Positions 7,145-11,886 of a stretch of 11,886 bases of DNA are shown in pieces. The position numbers were made by a program, and so were the translations under genes. The DNA is from Candidatus Cibiobacter qucibialis (GTDB lineage: Bacteria > Bacillota > Clostridia > Oscillospirales > Ruminococcaceae): NCBI GenBank assembly GCA_004000625.1, contig SAUS01000069.1, positions 1-11,886 of the forward strand. Reading direction: 5' to 3'. Positions within the stretch are counted from its first letter, which is position 1, and every line of letters starts with the position of its first letter. The notes under the pieces are model-generated. The model was not told where the DNA came from. It worked only from the letters and a program-made list of their open reading frames with translations, and searched no databases.

Positions 7145-7318
7145 GGGCAATACCGCATAATTCTAAGTGCCGATACGGCGAGCGAGGTGCGGCAGCTGCT
7201 AAGCCAAAAGCGCAGATAATACTGGATGTATTATCGAGCATTTTGGCAACGCAGATGCCGTGCCGCAGCCGCCGAAGCGGTGCTTAAGCCGTAAGGCGGG
7301 AATTGTGTGGTATTACCA
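7145..7318. repeat. Repeat B2, complete 174-bp palindromic element
   Basis: Same orientation and length as B1 and about 93% identical by eye. The left end is GGGCAATACCGCATAATTC, the right end read inward TGGTAATACCACACAATTC, and TA flanks both ends (7143-7144, 7319-7320). Many differences from B1 fall in predicted hairpin loops: TGGAT instead of TTTGT inside GATAATAC/GTATTATC, and CGAA instead of CGGA inside CCGC/GCGG. It lies in the 3' region of spo0A. Confidence 0.85.
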
Positions 7319-7440
7319 TAGATTATTTATTGGGTCAAACGTGTGTTTTTATAATTTCACCGCAATAAAGGGCGGGATTTACAGGCGTAAGCGCAGTGCT
7401 CAAATCAGCCAGTTTTTCAACCACAGAATGTCGTTTTGCC

Positions 7441-8202
7441 TCACGCCCTGCGCTGCTTTTTATCCAGGCGGATCTTATCGCTGATCATTGCGATGAACTC
7501 GCTGTTCGTGGGTTTTCCTCTCAGGTTGTGGATGGTATAGCCAAAGTAGCTGTTCAGGGTATCCACATCGCCGCGGTCCCAGGCGACTTCAATAGCGTGG
7601 CGGATGGCGCGCTCCACGCGGGAAGCCGTGGTGGCGTTGCGCTTGGCGATTTCCGGGTAAAGGCGCTTGGTTACAGCGTTGATATAGTCATGGTCGCTCA
7701 CGGCCAGCAGAATGGCGTCGCGCAGGAACTGATAGCCCTTGATGTGCGCCGGTACGCCGACCTGATGCAGAATTTCTGTCACTGTCAGCTCATCACAATC
7801 CTGCGATACCGGCTGCGGGCGGCTGGTGGAACCGGCGGCTTTCAGTACGCGGCTGACCAGAACGTTTTCATCAAACGGCTTAACGAAAAAGAACGAGAAA
7901 CCGTTATCCAGCAAATCCTGCTCCACTTCCTCACTCTGGAATGCACCGGTCACAAAGAACGTTGTGTGGCCGCCGCGGGTATCCTGGGTTTCATAGCGCT
8001 GTTTGACCGTGATGGCGTCCAGATCCGGCATAAACGCATCCAGCAGAACGGCCTGCGGGTGCTCTTCCAGCAGGGATTTGAGCGCCTGCGAACCGTTTTT
8101 CTCGCATACAGTCACATCAATTCCCTTGGCTTCCAGTGCCTGGCGGCAAAGCTGCGTGGTCTGCGCGCCGGTATCGGTCATCAAAAACTTGATCTTATCC
8201 AT
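7441..8202 (-). CDS. spo0A: Spo0A, sporulation response regulator
   Basis: DNA-binding response regulator that commits cells to sporulation and other stationary-phase programmes once phosphorylated. The 253 residues comprise a receiver domain (about 1-125) and the Spo0A-specific C-terminal domain (about 140-253). The phospho-acceptor is D55 in AVLLDAFMP, with T85 and K108 (FVKPF) as the usual switch residues. The C-terminal domain is strongly conserved, including SRVERAIRHAIEVAW and GKPTNSEFIAMISDKIRL. Odd point: the usual pair of acidic-pocket aspartates after beta-1 reads T-D-T here (D10 kept, position 11 is Thr), which may change Mg2+ binding or phosphorylation. Start is ATG 8202, with AAGGGGAGG about 9 bases upstream. 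spoIVB lies immediately upstream, the classical arrangement. The family call is secure. Confidence 0.95.
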   Translation of the reverse strand: MDKIKFLMTDTGAQTTQLCRQALEAKGIDVTVCEKNGSQALKSLLEEHPQAVLLDAFMPDLDAITVKQRYETQDTRGGHTTFFVTGAFQSEEVEQDLLDNGFSFFFVKPFDENVLVSRVLKAAGSTSRPQPVSQDCDELTVTEILHQVGVPAHIKGYQFLRDAILLAVSDHDYINAVTKRLYPEIAKRNATTASRVERAIRHAIEVAWDRGDVDTLNSYFGYTIHNLRGKPTNSEFIAMISDKIRLDKKQRRA

Positions 8203-8307
8203 CCAAAAATTCCTCCCCTTGCATGTTCAGCCCAGTGGACGGCGGTTTTTGCGGCGCCCGGAGCTGTTATTCGGATCTGCGGCTGCCTGCCGCTCTCTAC
8301 ATTGAGA

Positions 8308-8336
8308 ATTTTACCATATTTTACCATGTCATGCAA
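8308..8336 (-). promoter_or_regulatory. Sigma-A-type promoter for spo0A
   Basis: On the minus strand TTGCAT (8336-8331), a 17-base spacer and TAAAAT (8313-8308), with five and four-to-five matches to the consensus hexamers. Transcription would begin about 100 bases before the spo0A start codon. Confidence 0.65.
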
Positions 8337-8385
8337 GCAGAATCGTACTTTCTTTTCTTTCAAAAATCCCCGCCTATTCGTAATT

Positions 8386-8392
8386 ATCGACA
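8386..8392 (-). promoter_or_regulatory. Candidate 0A box upstream of spo0A
   Basis: TGTCGAT on the minus strand matches the Spo0A binding consensus TGTCGAA at 6 of 7 positions. It lies about 50 bases upstream of the -35 box, consistent with spo0A autoregulation as known in Bacillus. A 7-base match alone is weak. The rest of the interval 8203-8519 is AT-rich leader and shows no gene. Confidence 0.4.
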
Positions 8393-8484
8393 GGTTCCGG
8401 ATCATTTCGTGTCCTCTCCCCTGCCCTTGCTGCGATGTTGTTCGGTTTTCTTTTTGCTTTTCTTTTCCGGTTTTACCATTTTCG

Positions 8485-8510
8485 TAAAAAACGTGCGATG
8501 TGCACTTTTT
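8485..8510. terminator. Small bidirectional hairpin after spoIVB
   Basis: GTGC-GATGT-GCAC (8493-8505) is flanked by AAAAAA on the left and TTTTT on the right, so each strand has a short stem followed by a T-run. The 4-bp stem is weak. It lies 15 bases past the spoIVB stop, where a terminator between spoIVB and spo0A is usual. Confidence 0.4.
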
Positions 8511-8519
8511 CCCAGGAAA

Positions 8520-9752
8520 TTACCTTCCCTGCACGGCATCGGCACGTTTCAGCATGGTTGCAGCAAAGATGCCATAGCCGCGGGTTGGGTCGTTGACCAG
8601 CACATGGGTCACCGCGCCGACCAGGCAGCCGTCCTGTACAATGGGGCTACCACTCATGCCCTGCACAATGCCGCCCGTTGCCCGTAAAAGTTCCGGGTCA
8701 GTAACGCGCAGCAGCAGGTTGCGGTTGGGGTCCGAAGCTGTCATGTTGACCCGCTCAATGCGGACGGCAAAGCGCTGTGCCGTCTGGCCGGATATCGTGG
8801 TCACGATCTCTGCTTCGCCGGGGTACACTTCCTGAAGATTGGCAACGGGGATGTTCTCCCCTGCCTGCGCGGAATTTGTCAAAACGCCGTACACACCGGT
8901 CGAAGTATTGGCTTTGATGTCGCCAAAGGGCTGCTGACCGCCAAATTCGCCCCGCAGCTCCCCCGGGCTGCCCGCACTGCCGCGGCGGCAGCCGGTAATG
9001 GTGACGGAAACGGCTTCCCCGGTCAGCAACGTTAAATCCGTGCCGGTATCACTGTCCGAAACCGCGTGCCCCAGCCCGGCAAACGTCCCGTGTTCGGTAT
9101 CCGCAAAGGTCAAAGTGCCAATGCCCGCCGAAGAATCCCGCACCCAGATGCCCGCCCGCGGGGCATCGGTGCCGCGCTCTCTGACCGGGGTAAGGGTGCA
9201 GGTCATCTGGTTTTGCCCGCGCAGGTAGCGTAGTTCCACGCTGCCGCCCGCCGCGGCGGCAATGGCGTCGGTCAGTTCCTCATTGGTGCGCACCGGGATG
9301 CCGTTTGCCTGGGTGATCAGGTCGCCCAGGCGCAGGCCCGCTTCTTTGGCCGGGTTCTCGCTGCCATGGACGGTATAGATATCGCTGAACGCAACGACCA
9401 GCGCCCCATCCGTGAACATCTTGACCCCAAAGGGGGTGCCGCCCAGCTGGACGGTTCGCCGCTGCTGCTGCACCGTGCGCACGGTTTTGACCGGCAGGCC
9501 CAGCAGGGTCAGGGTTACATTCGCGCTTTTATCCGCAGCCGTTACACCCGCGGGGGCAGCGCTGCCCGCAGGAACGGCGGGGGCGGCTTGCAGGAACGGC
9601 ATGCTTTCTACCGCCAGCAGCTGCCCCTGCTCCAGCACAAAGGTATCCGGCAGTTCTGCCCGCAGGGCAAACAGCAGCCCCGCCGCCAGAACGCCGCCAG
9701 CCGCCAGCAGGGCCGCCACACGGCGCAGATATCGTAAGCCATTGGTTGGCAT
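8520..9752 (-). CDS. spoIVB: SpoIVB, S55-family serine peptidase of the forespore
   Basis: Secreted from the forespore into the intermembrane space, SpoIVB triggers pro-sigma-K processing by cleaving the SpoIVFA inhibitor in Bacillus. The 410-residue protein has an N-terminal membrane anchor (about 12-30), a PDZ domain (about 105-190, with GLRLGDLITQANG) and the S55 peptidase domain. The catalytic His is H229 in GLGHAVSD and the catalytic Ser is S369 in GGIVQGMSGSPI, followed by the family's AVTHVLVNDPTRGYG block. ATG 9752 is chosen because AAGGGGATG lies closely upstream; a longer reading from 9809 would add 19 residues ahead of the anchor. Directly upstream of spo0A as in most endospore formers. 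The substrate and role are by family; no missing catalytic residue is seen. Confidence 0.93.
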   Translation of the reverse strand: MPTNGLRYLRRVAALLAAGGVLAAGLLFALRAELPDTFVLEQGQLLAVESMPFLQAAPAVPAGSAAPAGVTAADKSANVTLTLLGLPVKTVRTVQQQRRTVQLGGTPFGVKMFTDGALVVAFSDIYTVHGSENPAKEAGLRLGDLITQANGIPVRTNEELTDAIAAAAGGSVELRYLRGQNQMTCTLTPVRERGTDAPRAGIWVRDSSAGIGTLTFADTEHGTFAGLGHAVSDSDTGTDLTLLTGEAVSVTITGCRRGSAGSPGELRGEFGGQQPFGDIKANTSTGVYGVLTNSAQAGENIPVANLQEVYPGEAEIVTTISGQTAQRFAVRIERVNMTASDPNRNLLLRVTDPELLRATGGIVQGMSGSPIVQDGCLVGAVTHVLVNDPTRGYGIFAATMLKRADAVQGR

Positions 9753-9830
9753 GGTTTCATCCCCTTCCCTACACAGTATGTGCAAAAAAGCGGGCCGCAG
9801 CGCAGCCAAAAGCTGGCAAATACCGCTGCA

Positions 9831-9855
9831 TTTGCGCGCTTTTTTTGCGCGCTTT
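9831..9855. repeat. Tandem TTTGCGCGCTTT repeat in the spoIVB-tetR divergent region
   Basis: TTTGCGCGCTTT occurs at 9831-9842 and again at 9844-9855, a 13-base period, with palindromic GCGCGC cores that can also pair around the T-run. It lies about 40-60 bases upstream of the tetR -10 box and 79-103 bases upstream of the spoIVB start. An operator for the adjacent TetR-family protein is one possibility; there is no direct evidence. Confidence 0.4.
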
Positions 9856-9888
9856 AGGGTTTGGATGGTAGAATTTTTTTCGCCTGTG

Positions 9889-9897
9889 TGCTATAAT
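9889..9897 (+). promoter_or_regulatory. Extended -10 promoter for the TetR-family gene
   Basis: TGCTATAAT is a perfect extended -10 (TGnTATAAT) 58 bases upstream of the regulator's start codon. The -35 region is poor, as extended -10 promoters allow. Confidence 0.65.
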
Positions 9898-9955
9898 ACT
9901 TAATAAGCATGATATGAGTTTTTATCTATTTGCTGCATGGAAAAGGAGAAAAGGG

Positions 9956-10531
9956 ATGTCCCGTACCAACAAAACCAAGGAATTGCTGGCGCAGAGCCTG
10001 ACGGAACTGATGGTTACCACCCCGCTGGAAAAAATTTCGGTAAACGATATTGTGGAGCATGCCGGGGTTGGGCGCAACACCTTTTATTACCATTTTGAGG
10101 ATAAATTCGACCTGGTGAACTGGTATTTCCAAAGTGGTGCAACGCAGTTTTTGGTAACGCGCGGCCATTACGCCAGCTGGTCCACCCTGCTGACGGATCT
10201 GGAAGAATACCTTTTGCAGAACAAGACCTTTTATGTAAACGCGCTGGCTTACACCGGGCAGAACTGTTTGCAGGAATATGTGTTCCATTACTTAAGCGAG
10301 ATGTTTGGCCAGCGGCTACTCTCGCTGGTGCCAAGCGCAACCGAGCGCGACTGCCAGTTTACCGGCAACTTTTTATCGGGTGCCATGATGGGCCTTTTGC
10401 TGCCCTGGGTACGCAATGGCATGCCGCCGCTGAACCAAGCTGACCTGGACCACGGCCTGCGCACGCTGTGCAGCTGCAATCTGGCGGTTCTGCTGGGCTA
10501 TGGCATTGACCCCAGCGCTTTGGTATTATAA
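9956..10531 (+). CDS. TetR/AcrR-family regulator, DhaS-like C-terminal type
   Basis: Predicted 191-residue transcription factor. The N-terminus is a TetR-type helix-turn-helix (about 28-48: ISVNDIVEHAGVGRNTFYYHFEDKF), with the typical recognition-helix motif GRNTFYYHF. The C-terminal ligand domain (about 70-185) resembles the TetR_C_8 / DhaS-like group common in Firmicutes. ATG 9956 is chosen because AAGGAG lies 7 bases upstream; a longer frame from 9914 has no ribosome binding site. It diverges from spoIVB, and its immediate target is not evident: no efflux pump or metabolic gene lies beside it on the plus strand. It may act on its own promoter or on genes elsewhere. Confidence 0.85.
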   Translation: MSRTNKTKELLAQSLTELMVTTPLEKISVNDIVEHAGVGRNTFYYHFEDKFDLVNWYFQSGATQFLVTRGHYASWSTLLTDLEEYLLQNKTFYVNALAYTGQNCLQEYVFHYLSEMFGQRLLSLVPSATERDCQFTGNFLSGAMMGLLLPWVRNGMPPLNQADLDHGLRTLCSCNLAVLLGYGIDPSALVL

Positions 10532-10582
10532 GCAGCGCTTACAAGGTACATTCAGTCCCTTATTTTCCATAAACAATAAACG

Positions 10583-10630
10583 AAAACCGGCAGCTTTCCC
10601 CTTTATTTCAGCGGGAAAGCTGCCGGTTTT
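10583..10630. terminator. Bidirectional Rho-independent terminator between convergent genes
   Basis: A perfect 18-bp stem (AAAACCGGCAGCTTTCCC at 10583-10600 with its complement at 10613-10630) has a 12-base loop. The stem ends in AAAA/TTTT, giving a T-run on both strands (TTTTATTTATT on plus, TTTTCGTTTATT on minus). It serves the TetR gene from the left and the 10645-11580 gene from the right. Confidence 0.93.
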
Positions 10631-10644
10631 ATTTATTCTACAGT

Positions 10645-11580
10645 TCAGTCAAAATTCAGCGGGAAAGTTTTTCCCTCCGGGATGCACTGGCCCAGTTCCG
10701 TTTTGGGGGTGATCATGCGGTTCAGGTATTTTACATCATGTTCCCAATCCAGCAGCAGGACGGGGACCGCAACGCTGCCAATGCGGCTGTGGACGATTTG
10801 GCGGTACATAGCATCCGCGGTTTGCTGATCCATATCCGGCTTGCGGGTATAAACGCAGAACAGGCCATACTGGGCCAGCACATCCAGCCAGTCGGTATTC
10901 ACGGCCTGGGCGGCATCTGCCCGCCCCATTTCCACCAAAAAGCCATAGAACATCTGTTTGCTGCGCATGGCGTTGGCTGCGCGGCAGGCTTCGGTGGTAA
11001 TTTCCGGCTCATGCAGGCACAGCAGTGTGATCACGTTATTGCACCCCGCAACGCGTTCCATGGTTGCTTCATTAAATTTCTGGGCATCAAACAGAACAAA
11101 GAACACGCTGTGGGTATGGCTTTGCAGCATGGCGACCGTTTTCGGGGTAAGGTCCTCGTCCGCATACAGCACCCAGGCATAGCTGGAACCGGCCTCTGCC
11201 TGAATAATGGCATCGTCCAGCTCCGGGGCGCTGCAAAAGCCCACATTCAGCCAGGAACGGGTCTCCCCGTTCTGCTTGCGGTTGTTGGAAGCACAGCTGA
11301 TGATGGCATCAAACCCAAGGTTGATGCCTGCGGTGCAGATGGCATCCTCGTTGACCTGTGCCACAAGGTTGTTGATCAATTTATAATACAGGCTGTCGGT
11401 GCGCTGCAAGACGGTCTGCGCATGGTCAAAAAAGCGCTTTAAGTCCGGACGCTGCGCCAAAAGGGCGCACATATCCACATAGTTACGCAGCTGGCGGAAG
11501 CCATCGCGCCGCACATCGCGCACTGCGCGGTGGGCCAGCGTCATGGCAAAGCTGCGGGAGCTTTCCAAATCAGGTTTCAT
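10645..11580 (-). CDS. Unassigned protein resembling a radical-SAM fold without the Fe-S cysteines
   Basis: A 311-residue predicted cytoplasmic protein that I cannot name. The N-terminal 105 residues are helical. From about 107 the sequence follows the order of strands and helices of a clostridial radical-SAM group: AWVLYADEDLT (135-145) at the place of the FxxFSGGEPL motif, VFFVLFDAQKFNEATMERV (159-177) at the place of 'vFLAFTNGTLIDEA', MRSKQMFYGFLVEM (205-218) at the place of the 'LPFGFS' strand, then YGLFCVYTRKPD and a C-terminal DW..D block. The CX3CX2C cluster is absent; only FCSAPELDD (115-123) is near its expected place, so normal [4Fe-4S] chemistry seems excluded. This alignment is from memory and is an inference. 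ATG 11580 is chosen because AAAGAGGG lies 5 bases upstream. It is monocistronic by layout and convergent with the TetR gene. Confidence 0.8.
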   Translation of the reverse strand: MKPDLESSRSFAMTLAHRAVRDVRRDGFRQLRNYVDMCALLAQRPDLKRFFDHAQTVLQRTDSLYYKLINNLVAQVNEDAICTAGINLGFDAIISCASNNRKQNGETRSWLNVGFCSAPELDDAIIQAEAGSSYAWVLYADEDLTPKTVAMLQSHTHSVFFVLFDAQKFNEATMERVAGCNNVITLLCLHEPEITTEACRAANAMRSKQMFYGFLVEMGRADAAQAVNTDWLDVLAQYGLFCVYTRKPDMDQQTADAMYRQIVHSRIGSVAVPVLLLDWEHDVKYLNRMITPKTELGQCIPEGKTFPLNFD

Positions 11581-11668
11581 GGTATCCCTCTTTCGCAGCC
11601 GCGGAGCTGCGCGGCCGTTACAGTGTATGCAGGCAGCGGTACAGCGCTGCCCCTGGGGCATTCCCCTA

Positions 11669-11791
11669 GGGTGTATCTGAAAACACGTCGAAAATGCAGT
11701 CTATTTCTAAAAACACAGCGGGATTTTGCGCTAAAAAGCCTTAAACCCTGCTTGTGTTTGCGAAATATCCGTCATTTTCTTTGGGCAATAC
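11669..11791. repeat. Repeat A, second copy (left part) joined to repeat B
   Basis: From the TA at 11667-11668 the sequence starts GGGTGTATCTGAAAA and follows the first A element to GGGCAATAC (11783-11791). The copies differ mainly near the left end (3 extra bases here) and are identical over about the last 45 bases. Instead of A's right terminal repeat, the sequence then passes into the right arm of repeat B. It lies 88 bases upstream of the start of the 10645-11580 gene; I see no convincing promoter between them. Confidence 0.75.
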
Positions 11792-11871
11792 CGCACAATT
11801 CCCGCCTAACGGCTCAAGCACCGCTCCGGCGGCTGCGGCACGGCATCTGCGTTGCCAAAATGCTCGATAAT
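11783..11871 (-). repeat. Repeat B fragment (right arm), chimeric with repeat A
   Basis: This matches the right arm of B1/B2 read on the opposite strand, from the terminal repeat GGGCAATACCGCACAATTC inward to GATAAT in the central hairpin, and then diverges (11872-11886, GTCGGGTTGCGGTAC). It shares its first nine bases with the end of the A-derived segment. Differences from B1 include the GCC-GTAA-GGC loop, which is GTTA here. The window ends 15 bases after the divergence. Confidence 0.75.
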
Positions 11872-11886
11872 GTCGGGTTGCGGTAC

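Noticed and set aside
6746..7318. CRISPR array or tandem satellite
   Set aside because: There are only two long palindromic copies, with a 225-base spacer. Unit length and structure do not fit CRISPR repeats.
6703..7484. Several small plus- and minus-strand open frames across the B elements
   Set aside because: The same translated segment recurs only because the repeat recurs, frames run into unrelated flanks, and none has a good ribosome binding site.
8181..8405. Small minus-strand frame (74 codons) between spoIVB and spo0A
   Set aside because: It covers the spo0A promoter and leader and overlaps the spo0A start. It has no recognisable protein features.
9753..9790. Sigma-F/G promoter for spoIVB
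   Set aside because: A CATACTG resembles the -10 (CATnnTA) but no matching -35 is found at the right distance, so it is not listed as a feature.
9926..10479. Minus-strand frames opposite the TetR gene
   Set aside because: They are antisense to a clear TetR-family coding sequence and lack ribosome binding sites.

Overview
The window looks like chromosomal backbone from a moderately GC-rich Gram-positive anaerobe of the Clostridia, most likely Oscillospiraceae (the Faecalibacterium / Gemmiger / Subdoligranulum neighbourhood). The reasons are the adjacent spoIVB-spo0A pair, the cdaA-cdaR pair, a fused IspD-IspF, AGGAGG-type ribosome binding sites, and a DhaS-like TetR regulator. The genus is an inference from protein style, not a database match. 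No plasmid, phage, CRISPR, tRNA or rRNA signal is visible.

Layout. From right to left on the minus strand, 5125-75 is a compact run: cdaA (c-di-AMP synthase), cdaR (its membrane-anchored regulator), a COG2509-type FAD dehydrogenase and an XpaC-like membrane protein. Then come ispDF (6655-5498), spo0A (8202-7441) and spoIVB (9752-8520), all minus. A TetR-family regulator (9956-10531) is the only plus-strand gene and diverges from spoIVB. It converges on an unassigned minus-strand gene (11580-10645), with a perfect-stem bidirectional terminator between them. That last gene reads like a radical-SAM fold that has lost its iron-sulfur cysteines.

The intergenic space is dominated by two short non-coding repeat families that look like MITEs. 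Family B is a 174-bp, strongly palindromic element present as two full copies (6746-6919 and 7145-7318), a partial copy at the left edge (1-56) and a right-arm fragment near the right edge (about 11783-11871). Family A is a 139-bp element (5198-5336) with 13-bp perfect terminal inverted repeats, plus a second, chimeric copy from 11669. Every intact outer end examined is flanked by a TA dinucleotide, which points to a TA-targeting transposase supplied in trans. Element A lies directly downstream of a good -10 box, so it appears to form most of the cdaA leader. Element B2 lies between spo0A and the nearest convincing terminator.

Together the genes cover cell-wall/turgor second-messenger signalling (cdaA, cdaR), isoprenoid precursor synthesis (ispDF) and sporulation control (spo0A, spoIVB). 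I found no clear new multi-gene system. The best leads are the paired TA-flanked repeat families, the cysteine-less radical-SAM-like protein, the Spo0A receiver lacking one acidic-pocket aspartate, and an internal ribosome binding site inside ispDF.
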